From positions 1 through 64,000 of the forward strand of contig JAFRKV010000038.1 in the NCBI GenBank assembly GCA_017431515.1: DNA of 64,000 bases, read 5' to 3'. Positions 18,101 through 26,219 of the stretch are shown here, one piece after another. The position numbers were made by a program, and so were the translations under genes. Every line of letters starts with the position of its first letter. Position 1 is the first letter of the stretch. Source of the stretch: Lachnospiraceae bacterium. Lineage in GTDB: Bacteria; Bacillota; Clostridia; Lachnospirales; Lachnospiraceae. Below the pieces are notes generated by a model, which was not told the DNA's origin, ran no database searches, and was given only the letters and a program-made list of their open reading frames with translations.

Positions 18101-18566
18101 CGAGATCGAGGACTTTTATGCAAAAGAGGACTGGACAAATTATACGATCAAGGTGCATGCTTTAAAGAGTTCCGCAAGGCTGATCGGTGCCAATGGGATC
18201 GCGGACGAGGCACAGCTTCTGGAAAATGCCGGGAAAGAAGGAAACCTTGCGTATATCGCCGATCACCATGCGGCGCTGATGCAGAAATATCACGAATTGG
18301 ACCGGGCGATTGCACCTGTTTTTGAAGAGAAGGATGCCGGGGAGGAAGACCAAAGACCTCTTGCGGATGCATTTCTCCTGCAAAGCGTTTACGAGGGGTT
18401 GATAACTGCAGCAGAGGCCATGAGCAGTGACGATATCGAGGAGATCCTGGGAGAACTGAAGGATTACAGATTTTCGGAAGACGACGGTGCAAAACTTGAC
18501 GAGATCAGGAGGAAGTCGGAGAATTTTGACTATGACGGAATCCTGCAGCTTCTAAAAGACGGATGA
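15105..18566 (+). CDS. Hybrid histidine kinase with internal DegV and Hpt domains
   Basis: A 1153-residue phosphorelay protein. Order of domains: membrane region with about six segments (~25-190); HisKA with SSMSHEIRTP (His216); HATPase_c; receiver with MDHLMPEMDG (Asp516); a DegV-family domain (~613-893); an acidic linker (~895-940); and an Hpt domain with HALKSSARLIGA (His1018). The DegV assignment rests on the ordered family landmarks: TSTSMCDLPEQI near its start, ITTSMSKDFINA, a Ser/Gly-rich SSATGLLVLIA, DFMLKHGLVSRR, YTDVPHETLEFI and the terminal GSGSFGILYF. DegV (FakB-like) proteins bind fatty acids, so this module may sense a lipid or acyl group and gate the relay (inference). ATGA start overlap with the preceding kinase. 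Confidence 0.85.
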   Translation: MSVKKLYQDFKNAVMDPERELKERLFLCFTVAVELTALIALIGDIVVYENRIEIAVLLVTLLVIPVVTATCLYKNKLKVAIILFAIGLVFVILPAVYFFGGGYTGGGLLWVIFAYLYAGLLLTGAFRIVIFILLAAITIVCHCIDYYLPEIIMPHAKQVFFVDSTISIILIGSIVFVMTWIQGRLFDNESRRARKEAERAEELTRSQNRFFSSMSHEIRTPINSILGLNELILRDVEASDEIVNQASGIQGAGKMLLALINDILDFSKMEAGSMDIVPVDYNVGDTLSDIVNMIWLKANEKGLKLDVSVDPDVPTVLYGDEVRIKQVIVNLLNNAVKYTQEGTVGLRIDVDERGEDYAILRITVTDTGMGIKKEALPHLFDAFKRVDQEKNRFIEGTGLGLSIVKQIVELMGGTVTVNSVYGEGSAFTVIVKQGISDATAVGELNIHSQHTARISAYEASFTAPEAAILIVDDNEMNLEVESKLLAETAMVIDKALSGKEALELTLKHQYDVILMDHLMPEMDGIECLERIRSQSGGLNRTTPVVVLTANAGSENRELYNRSGFDGYAVKPVSGAVLEETLMRFISSEKLIMNNDALGVREDINAAAGYAGRMPILITSTSMCDLPEQITRNLNIAILPFVIKTEEGVFKDSVQIEASELIRYMKEGQYAASDVPDEAAYAEFFAANLKRAHHLIHIAITTSMSKDFINASEAAKSFENVTVINSECVSSATGLLVLIAHKLTQLGLSADEVVSELNEVKKRLKCSFVVESTDFMLKHGLVSRRVNAIANALDMHPCISVKDDKKGIGGVWFGSLKSAYKKYINKALPVDVVPDSEVVFITYTDVPHETLEFIKEQMSKRAYFERVVFMQASAAISSNVGSGSFGILYFVKSNKSYNIGSYFGDENDNDADNEKEAETGGSEDSLDAVDQGMESQDAAGRDGPDQNASHRNTAAEAENPEWYRQIDAIDPDVALKNSGSEEAFQTVLKIFHESVPDKTSEIEDFYAKEDWTNYTIKVHALKSSARLIGANGIADEAQLLENAGKEGNLAYIADHHAALMQKYHELDRAIAPVFEEKDAGEEDQRPLADAFLLQSVYEGLITAAEAMSSDDIEEILGELKDYRFSEDDGAKLDEIRRKSENFDYDGILQLLKDG

Positions 18567-18583
18567 CAGAAAGGAGGGACCTT

Positions 18584-18802
18584 ATGACGGAAAAGGTTCA
18601 GGAAAACATTAAGAAAATATTGCTTGGGGAACTGGAGTACAGATCCTCTAATCTGGCGCTGAACATGCTGATCACAAAGCTGAAATGGAAGTTACAGATA
18701 GATCCCGACAGCATGGATGACTGCATGCAGGAGATCGAGACATTTTCCGCAAAATCCCCCATCATCGCAAAGGTGGATTTTGCGAATATTGCAGCGCTTT
18801 GA
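18584..18802 (+). CDS. Small protein of unknown function in the kinase operon
   Basis: A 72-residue protein, mostly helical by composition, with no Cys, signal peptide or membrane segment. The ATG at 18584 follows AAAGGAGGGA at ideal spacing; a start at 18563 inside the previous gene is less likely. It sits 17 bp after the DegV-type hybrid kinase and 81 bp before the DUF6976-like gene. No family is recognised. Its position suggests an accessory factor of the relay, for instance a kinase or receiver partner (inference only). Confidence 0.7.
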   Translation: MTEKVQENIKKILLGELEYRSSNLALNMLITKLKWKLQIDPDSMDDCMQEIETFSAKSPIIAKVDFANIAAL

Positions 18803-18883
18803 TTCAGAAAAAGTTTACAGCATCAGACCGCATGCGCCCGCGCAGCGAGAGTCTGATATCATCACAGAAGGAGGGTTTTTGCA

Positions 18884-19852
18884 ATGCTGATTACTTTGGA
18901 AGAAACCATCAAACTCATTCAGGACGGCAAGGTGTTACACATTGCCGCGGATCGTTCGCTGCTTTCCAAACTGCCGGCGGGGAACTGGATTGGGGGAACC
19001 ACGCCGTATTTTATCGGAGAGGATGGCGGCGTGCTGACAAAAGAGAGGCTCTTCGTGACGGAACTTGATTTCGCGGAGGAGATCAGGATCGCCTCCTACG
19101 GAAAATACAGTGTATTTCAGATTGTGGAGGATTGTTATGAAAACGGCCTGACGATCCTGATCATGCCGTTCGGTTCCAAGGTAGTGGAAAAATACGCAAA
19201 GGAGGCGCCCGATGTGGAAGAACTCCTGATGCATCCCACCGTCGGATGGATCGCGGGAGCGGAACTCGGTTCGGAGGATGAGATCAGGGTCTTTGACGGC
19301 ACCAGCGGAGAATCCTATCGCGACCGGGCCGTGGTGATGTATGTCAAACTTCCGGCCAATAAAACCGCCCTTGTGAATCTGATCAACATTTTCGAAGATG
19401 ATAAGACGGATCCTGTGATCCTGTTTCCGGATAATGAACTGCGGGTCACAAAATGCAAGGTGAACGGGCAGGAGGTTGACTTTGCGGAGTACATCAAGAG
19501 AAAGAACATTGACACGAGGATGCCGCTGGTCACGGATTATAACGGTTCCTATATCAATACATCCATCAAAGGGGCGGACGATACCGGGATCGACCTTTAT
19601 GCGCCGGTCTTCAAGAATGTGGAATACAGATTTGCACGTCCTGTCACGGACTATGTGCAGGAGTTCGCGGAAAGGATCCGTGAGTCGGGAGCGGATGCAC
19701 CTGTACTGTCGTTCAATTGCATTTTAAATTATCTGTACGGCGGACTGGAAGGAAAGAAGCTCGACCGTTACACAGGACCGATCACCTTCGGTGAGGTGGC
19801 ATATCAGTTGATCAATCAGACGCTGGTGTATTTTGAGATCTCGGAGTCTTAA
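18884..19852 (+). CDS. DUF6976-like protein
   Basis: A 322-residue soluble protein resembling a family I associate with DUF6976, whose N terminus has the pattern LITLEETIKLIQDGKVLHIA followed by AGNWIGGTTPYF. The C-terminal half, with LSFNCILNYLYG, recalls the C-terminal part of FIST sensory proteins. That is a weak resemblance only. No catalytic motif is visible. A good ribosome site (AGAAGGAGGG) precedes the ATG. It lies between a small unknown protein and a two-receiver regulator in a kinase operon, suggesting a signal-input or scaffold role (inference). Confidence 0.65.
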   Translation: MLITLEETIKLIQDGKVLHIAADRSLLSKLPAGNWIGGTTPYFIGEDGGVLTKERLFVTELDFAEEIRIASYGKYSVFQIVEDCYENGLTILIMPFGSKVVEKYAKEAPDVEELLMHPTVGWIAGAELGSEDEIRVFDGTSGESYRDRAVVMYVKLPANKTALVNLINIFEDDKTDPVILFPDNELRVTKCKVNGQEVDFAEYIKRKNIDTRMPLVTDYNGSYINTSIKGADDTGIDLYAPVFKNVEYRFARPVTDYVQEFAERIRESGADAPVLSFNCILNYLYGGLEGKKLDRYTGPITFGEVAYQLINQTLVYFEISES

Positions 19853-19879
19853 CCGTATTTTCCAGGAGGGATATTGGAG

Positions 19880-20665
19880 ATGAATACACTGAATTTACAG
19901 AAATCGATAGGGATTCTTCTTTATCAGACAAGCGTGATTGTAAAAGGAATTGAGAAGAACCTCATGGATGCAGGCTACCGGGTTGCGACAATGACAGGTG
20001 ATTTTCACAGCCTGGAGGATCTTACGAAAACCATTGACGAATTCATCGTCTATCTTCCGGGAGATATCTCCGGCGATAAATCGAAACTGGATACGCTGGG
20101 CAAGATCACGGAGACGGTCAGGGAAAGCGGCAAGGGATTGATTATGATCGGGGAGAAGAATGATCATGCCGATATTTTGCGCGCGGTTCCGGAGGTCAGA
20201 GACTGTCTGTGGCTGGATCGCCCTGTGGACATCAACACCCTGAAAGAGATCCTTGCGAAGGAACTGGAAGGGAATACGGATCCCGGCGAAAAGAAGAGGA
20301 TTCTGATCGTGGACGATGACCCGTCGTATGCCAGAATGGTCAAAGAATGGATCAAGGACTCCTATAAAGTCGATATTGTGACCGCGGGAATGCAGGCCAT
20401 TACGTTTCTGTTAAAGGTTCCGGAAGATGAAAAAGTGAATCTGATCCTGCTGGATTATGAAATGCCGGTGGTGGACGGACCGCAGGTGTTCCAGATGCTG
20501 CGCCAGGAGAGCGCCACAGTGGATATCCCGGTAATCTTCCTTACGGGAGTCGGCACCCGGGAAGGCGTGTCCAGAGTTCTGGAATTAAAGCCTGACGGGT
20601 ATCTCCTGAAGTCCACCTCCAGAGAGGATATTCTCGCATATCTTAAGAAAACGCTGGAGAAATAA
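19880..20665 (+). CDS. Two-receiver response regulator without output domain
   Basis: A 261-residue protein with two receiver-type folds. The first (~8-125) lacks a clear acidic pocket and is probably a pseudo-receiver. The second (~138-258) is canonical: VDDD, LILLDYEMPVVDG with the phospho-acceptor Asp, FLTGV and the conserved Lys in YLLKST. No DNA-binding or enzymatic domain follows, so it should act by protein contacts or as a phosphate sink, and is a natural acceptor for the upstream Hpt domain. The ATG at 19880 lies 9 nt after AGGAGGG; the in-frame TTG 19874 is too close. It is the last gene of the operon and converges with the patatin gene 4 bp away. Confidence 0.85.
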   Translation: MNTLNLQKSIGILLYQTSVIVKGIEKNLMDAGYRVATMTGDFHSLEDLTKTIDEFIVYLPGDISGDKSKLDTLGKITETVRESGKGLIMIGEKNDHADILRAVPEVRDCLWLDRPVDINTLKEILAKELEGNTDPGEKKRILIVDDDPSYARMVKEWIKDSYKVDIVTAGMQAITFLLKVPEDEKVNLILLDYEMPVVDGPQVFQMLRQESATVDIPVIFLTGVGTREGVSRVLELKPDGYLLKSTSREDILAYLKKTLEK

Positions 20666-20669
20666 GGCG

Positions 20670-21521
20670 TTATGCCAGAAACGCGATGATACGTGATTTC
20701 TCTTCCTCAAACTCCCTCAGCGCAATGTCATAGAGATTCTGCAATACGGCGGGATCTCTTGTGTAGGTGGAAACGGGGAGCGCTTCTTTCGGCGCGATGA
20801 TGAGGGCTTTTCCCTCTGCTTCCAGTTCTTTGATATAGGAGAGCGTCTCGTTATAGAGGATGTGGCGGTTTTCTATGGCGCGGAAGGTGTTGGGATAACG
20901 ATGCAGGGCGATCCGGATCAAATCGGGATGCTTTTCCGGGGTGCGCACTGTGTCTTTCGGACGGCAGAGCAGGACGAGCACCTTTTCGCAGCCATCTGAG
21001 AGCGCGCGGCGCACAGGGATCGGATCCGCGCACCCGCCGTCATAAAACTTCCGGTTTCCGATCACGATCGGTTTTGAGACCACGGGAATCGCACAGCTTG
21101 CCATAAAATGCCGGTAATCATCCCGAAGCAGTTCGCTTTTGTCAAAATAGACAGCTTTGCCGGTGACCGCATCCGTGGCGACGATTTTGAAAGCCGTTTT
21201 GTTTTGCCGCAGGGCGGTCAGATCCAGAGGATCCTTGCCGCCGCTGTTTGTCAGGTCGCCGTAGATATACTGCAGGCCGAAAAAGGAACCGCTCCTCAAA
21301 AATGTCCTAAATCCCATATATCCCGGGTCTTTTACATGCTCCACAAAGAAACGGCGGTTCCGATCCCGCTGTCCGGCCAAAAATGAGGCGGTGCAGGAGC
21401 TCCCGGCGGAAACGCCGATCGCATAATCAAATGTCATCTGATTGTCCAGAAGCTTATCCAAAATGCCGGCGGTGTAGGCGCATTTCATCCCGCCGCCTTC
21501 TACCACAAGTCCGAGTTTCAT
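20670..21521 (-). CDS. Patatin-like phospholipase
   Basis: A 283-residue YjjU-like bacterial patatin, probably a lipid acyl hydrolase with a Ser-Asp dyad. Visible motifs: the glycine-rich oxyanion segment GGGMKCAYTAGIL, the nucleophile elbow GVSAG and the DGG of the dyad in YDGGCADPIPV. No signal peptide is seen, so it is cytosolic. The ATG at 21521 follows GGAGGACAAAC; longer upstream frames lack a ribosome site. The gene has its own promoter (TATAAT) and shares a 147-bp intergenic region with dnaE. Confidence 0.88.
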   Translation of the reverse strand: MKLGLVVEGGGMKCAYTAGILDKLLDNQMTFDYAIGVSAGSSCTASFLAGQRDRNRRFFVEHVKDPGYMGFRTFLRSGSFFGLQYIYGDLTNSGGKDPLDLTALRQNKTAFKIVATDAVTGKAVYFDKSELLRDDYRHFMASCAIPVVSKPIVIGNRKFYDGGCADPIPVRRALSDGCEKVLVLLCRPKDTVRTPEKHPDLIRIALHRYPNTFRAIENRHILYNETLSYIKELEAEGKALIIAPKEALPVSTYTRDPAVLQNLYDIALREFEEEKSRIIAFLA

Positions 21522-21543
21522 GTTTGTCCTCCGTTTGCGAAGT

Positions 21544-21573
21544 ATTATAACACAGAAATGCCGGAGATGTCTT
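21544..21573 (-). promoter_or_regulatory. Patatin gene promoter
   Basis: On the minus strand, a consensus TATAAT (21549-21544) with AAGACA (21573-21568) 18 bp upstream. The predicted start is about 15 nt before the patatin ATG, leaving room for the GGAGG. Confidence 0.55.
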
Positions 21574-21623
21574 TTTTCGGAAAATGCAATGTAAATTAAA
21601 TTCGGCACAGACCGGAACGGGTG

Positions 21624-21632
21624 TGGTATAGT
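21624..21632 (+). promoter_or_regulatory. dnaE: Extended -10 promoter of dnaE
   Basis: TGGTATAGT is an extended -10 (TGn plus TATAGT at 21627-21632). No good -35 is present. The predicted start near 21639 leaves a leader of about 30 nt containing GAAAGGAA. Confidence 0.5.
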
Positions 21633-21668
21633 ATTTTTTAGCAGAAACAAGGAAAGGAACAGCAGGCG

Positions 21669-24600
21669 TTGGCATTTGCGCATCTTCACGTCCATACGGA
21701 ATACAGCCTCCTGGACGGCTCCAATAAGATCAAGGAATATGTCAAACGGGTAAAATCACTCGGCATGACGGCGGCGGCGATCACGGATCACGGCGTCATG
21801 TACGGTGTCGTGGATTTTTATAAGGAATGCCTTGCGGCGGATATCCGGCCTGTGATCGGATGCGAGGTTTATGTGGCACCCGGAAGCCGGTTTGACCGGG
21901 AGACCGGACAGAATGAAGACCGGTATTCCCATCTGATCCTGCTGGCGGAGAATGACCGGGGCTACCATAACCTGATCAAGATCGTGTCCAAGGGATTTGT
22001 GGAAGGCTTTTACTACAAGCCCCGCGTGGACAAAGAAGTGCTGCAGCAGTTTCATGAGGGGATCATCTGTCTTTCCGCCTGTCTCGCCGGGGAAGTGCCG
22101 AAATTGCTGATGCGGGGCTTTTATGAAGAAGCAAAGGAGTGTGCCCTGACTTATCAGGATATTTTCGGAAAAGGAAACTATTTTCTGGAGCTTCAGGATC
22201 ACGGGATTCCGGAACAGCAGACGGTTAACACCGGCCTGCTTCGGATGTCCGAAGAAACAGGGATTCCGCTGGTCGCCACCAATGACTGCCACTATACGTA
22301 TCAGGATGACTGGGAAGCGCATGATATCCTGCTCTGTATCCAGACCGGTAAAAAGGTGCAGGACGAAAACCGGCTGCGTTATCAGAAGGGACAGTTCTAT
22401 GTGAAATCCGAGGAGGAAATGCGAGCTCTGTTTCCCTATGCGCTTCAGGCCATCGAAAATACCCAGCTGATCGCGGATAGATGCAATGTTAAGTTTGAAT
22501 TTAATAACTATAAAATTCCGCGTTATCAGGTACCGGACGGATATACCGAGAAAGGATATCTGGAGATGCTTTGCGCGCAGGGCATGGAGAAACGCTACCC
22601 CGCAGCGGAGCATTCCCCGGAAGAACGGAAAATGCTGCAAGACCGTCTGGAATATGAACTCGGCGTCATCAACCAGATGGGCTATACCGCTTATTTCCTG
22701 ATTGTATGGGATTACATCAATTATGCGAAAACCCATGGGATCCCTGTGGGACCCGGCCGCGGTTCGGCCGCAGGGTCTCTGGTGTCCTATTGCATGGGGA
22801 TCACGGATATCGATCCGATCCGTTATGACCTGATTTTTGAGCGTTTCCTGAGCCCGGCCCGGATCAGCATGCCCGATATTGACGTGGATTTTTCCGATGA
22901 ACGGCGGGGCGAGGTCATCGCGTATGTTGTGGAGAAGTACGGGAAGGACTGCGTGACCCAGATCCAGACCTTTGGCGCAATGCTGGCGAAGGGCGTGATC
23001 CGGGATGTGGGGCGGGCCTTAGATCTTCCCTATGCCTTCTGCGACCGGATCGCCAAGATGGTCCCCAATGAGCTTGGTATCACGATTGAAAAAGCCATGC
23101 AGAAGAACCCGGAGCTGCGAAGCGCCTATGAGACCGATGAAAGCGTGACGCACCTCATCGATATGGCAAAGCGCCTCGAGGGTCTGCCCCGGAATGCTTC
23201 CACCCATGCGGCCGGTGTCGTGATCGCACCGGAGCCGATGGATGAGTTTGTGCCTCTGTCACTGGGCAAGGATGATATGGTGACGACCCAGTTTACCATG
23301 ACGACCATCGAGGAACTGGGGCTTCTGAAGATGGATTTCCTTGGATTGCGAAACCTTTCCGTAATCGAAAATGCTGTTCGCTTGGTGGAACAATCGCAGG
23401 GGATCAAAATCGACATTGACCGGATCGATGTGGAAGAAAAAGCGGTCTTTGATTATCTCGGCACAGGACGGACGGAGGGCGTCTTCCAGTTGGAGTCCGC
23501 GGGAATGCGTTCCTTCATGAAGGAACTGAAGCCGGAAAGCATGGAAGACATCATCGCAGGGATTTCCCTGTACCGTCCGGGCCCGATGGAGTTTATTCCC
23601 GCTTACATCCGCGGGAAAAATGACCGGGAACATATTGAGTATGACAGTCCGGCCCTGGAGCCGATCCTTTCCGCCACCTACGGCTGCATCGTTTATCAGG
23701 AACAGGTGATGCAGATCGTGCAGAACCTGGCCGGATACTCCCTCGGCGGGGCAGATGAGATCCGCCGCGCCATGAGCAAAAAGAAGCAGTATATCATTGA
23801 TGAGAACCGGGAGATCTTTGTTAACGGCGGAGAATTTCAGAACAAAGTGACCGGGGTCACGGAACGGATCCCCGGGTGTGTCGCAAACGGCATTCCGACG
23901 GAGGTTGCCAACCGGATCTACGATCATATGGTGGATTTTGCCAAGTATGCCTTCAATAAGTCCCATGCGGCAGCGTATGCGGCGATTTCTTACCAGACGG
24001 CCTGGCTGAAATTGCATTACCCCACGGAGTATATGGCGGCGTTGATGACTTCCGTGATCGATAACAGCGCCAAACTGTCAGAGTATATCCTGACGGCGAA
24101 GAGCATGGGCATCGGCCTGCTTCCGCCGGATGTGAATGAAGGCATCGGCGCGTTTTCCGTCAGTGGGAAACATATCCGTTACGGGCTTTCCGCCGTGAAG
24201 TCCATCGGGCGGCCCATGATCGAGCTGCTTCTTCGTGAGCGGGAGGAGTGCGGTCCATACCGGTCGCTGCCGGATTTTATTTCGCGTCTTACCGGCAAGA
24301 AGGATGTGAATAAGAGGACCTTTGAAAACCTGATCAAGGCGGGCGCGCTGGACTGCCTCCCGGGTACGAGAAAGCAGAAACTGCTGGTCTACGGTCAGAT
24401 CCTGGAAACAACCATTGCGGAACAGAAAACCTCCATGACAGGACAGATGTCTTTGTTTGACATCGCGGATGAGGAGACAAAAGAAGCAATGGAGTTTCGG
24501 ATGCCGGATGTGGGGGAGTTTGACAAGGAGCAGCTTCTTGCGTTTGAAAAAGAAGTGCTCGGCATCTATGCCAGCGGACACCCGCTGGAGGCTTATGAAG

Positions 24601-25178
24601 CTGTCTGGAAAAAGGGCATTACGGCGAAGACATCGGATTTCCTTTTGGATGAAGAGACCGGACAGTGCAGCAGGAAAGACGGAGAGGTCGTGACCATCGG
24701 CGGTATGATCGCCGGCGTGACGATGAAGTATACCAAAAACAACCAGCCGATGGCGTTTCTGACCGTGGAAGACCTGGTAGGAAGCGTGGAAGTGATTGTA
24801 TTTCCCCGTGATTACGAAAAGTACCGGGAGCTGCTTTCGGAGGATGCAAAAGTCTTTATTCAGGGGAAGGTGTCCGTGGAGGAGGAGAAGGATGCGAAGT
24901 TGATCTGCCAGCGGATCACGCCCTTTGATCAGATGAAGCGGGAGCTTTGGCTGCAGTTCGAGACGAAGGAATCCTATGCAAGGGACGAGAAAAGGATTCT
25001 GGAGATGCTCTCGGCATCAGACGGAGACGATACCGTGGTGATCTACATTTCTGCGGAGAGGGCATTGAAAAGATTGCCGAAAAGTCGTAATATAAAGATT
25101 GATGCGGAAATTGTGGAGTTGATGTCCGGCGCGATCGGCGCGGAAAATGTGAAGGTGGTCGAGAAGCCGGGCGCATAA
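21669..25178 (+). CDS. dnaE: DNA polymerase III alpha subunit DnaE
   Basis: A 1169-residue replicative polymerase. It starts at TTG 21669 with AFAHLHVHTEYSLLDG, the conserved N terminus of the PHP domain, which fixes the start. Further PHP metal motifs follow (ITDHG). The polymerase core has GPGRGSAAGSLVSYCMG and the catalytic PDIDVDF. The C terminus has an OB fold (VTIGGMIAGV to VIVFPRDYEKY). Length and layout are those of a DnaE-type rather than PolC-type alpha subunit. It stands alone behind its own promoter, with pfkA following after 27 bp, an arrangement common in Clostridia. Confidence 0.97.
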   Translation: MAFAHLHVHTEYSLLDGSNKIKEYVKRVKSLGMTAAAITDHGVMYGVVDFYKECLAADIRPVIGCEVYVAPGSRFDRETGQNEDRYSHLILLAENDRGYHNLIKIVSKGFVEGFYYKPRVDKEVLQQFHEGIICLSACLAGEVPKLLMRGFYEEAKECALTYQDIFGKGNYFLELQDHGIPEQQTVNTGLLRMSEETGIPLVATNDCHYTYQDDWEAHDILLCIQTGKKVQDENRLRYQKGQFYVKSEEEMRALFPYALQAIENTQLIADRCNVKFEFNNYKIPRYQVPDGYTEKGYLEMLCAQGMEKRYPAAEHSPEERKMLQDRLEYELGVINQMGYTAYFLIVWDYINYAKTHGIPVGPGRGSAAGSLVSYCMGITDIDPIRYDLIFERFLSPARISMPDIDVDFSDERRGEVIAYVVEKYGKDCVTQIQTFGAMLAKGVIRDVGRALDLPYAFCDRIAKMVPNELGITIEKAMQKNPELRSAYETDESVTHLIDMAKRLEGLPRNASTHAAGVVIAPEPMDEFVPLSLGKDDMVTTQFTMTTIEELGLLKMDFLGLRNLSVIENAVRLVEQSQGIKIDIDRIDVEEKAVFDYLGTGRTEGVFQLESAGMRSFMKELKPESMEDIIAGISLYRPGPMEFIPAYIRGKNDREHIEYDSPALEPILSATYGCIVYQEQVMQIVQNLAGYSLGGADEIRRAMSKKKQYIIDENREIFVNGGEFQNKVTGVTERIPGCVANGIPTEVANRIYDHMVDFAKYAFNKSHAAAYAAISYQTAWLKLHYPTEYMAALMTSVIDNSAKLSEYILTAKSMGIGLLPPDVNEGIGAFSVSGKHIRYGLSAVKSIGRPMIELLLREREECGPYRSLPDFISRLTGKKDVNKRTFENLIKAGALDCLPGTRKQKLLVYGQILETTIAEQKTSMTGQMSLFDIADEETKEAMEFRMPDVGEFDKEQLLAFEKEVLGIYASGHPLEAYEAVWKKGITAKTSDFLLDEETGQCSRKDGEVVTIGGMIAGVTMKYTKNNQPMAFLTVEDLVGSVEVIVFPRDYEKYRELLSEDAKVFIQGKVSVEEEKDAKLICQRITPFDQMKRELWLQFETKESYARDEKRILEMLSASDGDDTVVIYISAERALKRLPKSRNIKIDAEIVELMSGAIGAENVKVVEKPGA

Positions 25179-25205
25179 CCCGTTCAACGATTGAGAGGAA
25201 AAAAC

Positions 25206-26183
25206 ATGGCTGCAAAAGAAATCAAGACGATTGGCGTATTGACCAGCGGAGGCGATGCCCCCGGCATGAACGCGGCGATCCGTGCGGTGGTGCGTGAGGG
25301 ACTTTCCCGCGGCAAGAAAGTGAAGGGGATCCATCGCGGGTATTCGGGGCTTTTGCAGGGTGATATCGAGGACATGTCGGCGCGAAGCGTGTCCGACACG
25401 ATCCAGAAGGGCGGTACGATCCTTCAGACCGCCAGATGCCTGGAATTCCAGACGCCGGAGGGACAGCAGCTCGGCGCGGATATGTGCAGCAAGTTCGGGA
25501 TCGACGCTGTGGTCGTCATCGGCGGGGACGGTTCCTTTCGGGGCGCCCAGAAACTGGCGGCGCACGGCATCAACACGGTGGGCGTGCCCGGCACCATTGA
25601 TCTGGACATCGCCTGCACGGACTATACCATCGGCTTTGATACAGCGGTCAATACGGCGATGGAGGCCATCGATAAGATCCGCGATACCTCGACTTCCCAC
25701 GAGCGCTGCTCGATCATCGAAGTCATGGGCAGGGGCGCCGGATTTATCGCACTCTGGTGCGGGATCGCAAACGGCGCGGAGGATATCCTCCTTCCGGAGA
25801 AATATGACTATGACGAGCAGAAGCTTGTGAACCATATCATCGAAAACCGCAAAAAAGGCAAACAGCATCACATCATCATCAACGCGGAAGGGATCGGCCA
25901 TTCCACGAGCATGGCGAAGCGGATCGAAGCGGCGACAGGCGTGGAGACCAGGGCAACGATCCTCGGACATATGCAGCGCGGCGGCAGCCCGACCTGTAAA
26001 GACCGTGTCTATGCGTCCACGATGGGATGTCTCGCGGTAGACCTGCTCTGCCAGGGCAAGAGCAATCGTATCGTTGCTTATAAGGGCGGGCAGTTTACGG
26101 ATTTTGACATCGATGAAGCGCTGACCATGGAGAAGCATATTGACGAGTACGATTATCAGATCAGCCTCAATCTGGCGCGGTAA
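25206..26183 (+). CDS. pfkA: ATP-dependent 6-phosphofructokinase
   Basis: A 325-residue glycolytic enzyme that phosphorylates fructose-6-phosphate at C1. Motifs: TSGGDAPGMNAAIR, GGDGSFRGA (the Gly after GGD indicates ATP rather than pyrophosphate use), PGTIDLDIACTDYTIGFDTA with the catalytic Asp region, MGRGAGFIA and GHMQRGGSP. The ATG at 25206 follows GAGAGG; the in-frame TTG 25191 is less likely. It is probably cotranscribed with dnaE. No terminator follows its stop codon; the nearest terminator-like hairpin is inside the next gene. Confidence 0.95.
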   Translation: MAAKEIKTIGVLTSGGDAPGMNAAIRAVVREGLSRGKKVKGIHRGYSGLLQGDIEDMSARSVSDTIQKGGTILQTARCLEFQTPEGQQLGADMCSKFGIDAVVVIGGDGSFRGAQKLAAHGINTVGVPGTIDLDIACTDYTIGFDTAVNTAMEAIDKIRDTSTSHERCSIIEVMGRGAGFIALWCGIANGAEDILLPEKYDYDEQKLVNHIIENRKKGKQHHIIINAEGIGHSTSMAKRIEAATGVETRATILGHMQRGGSPTCKDRVYASTMGCLAVDLLCQGKSNRIVAYKGGQFTDFDIDEALTMEKHIDEYDYQISLNLAR

Positions 26184-26219
26184 CCACCGATTCGGACAGA
26201 AAGACAGGAACTGGGAGAA

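Noticed and set aside
13045-20665. Kinase cluster considered as a phage-defence island
   Set aside because: No nuclease, toxin, CBASS, retron or similar effector was recognised; all domains are phosphorelay or unknown accessory types.
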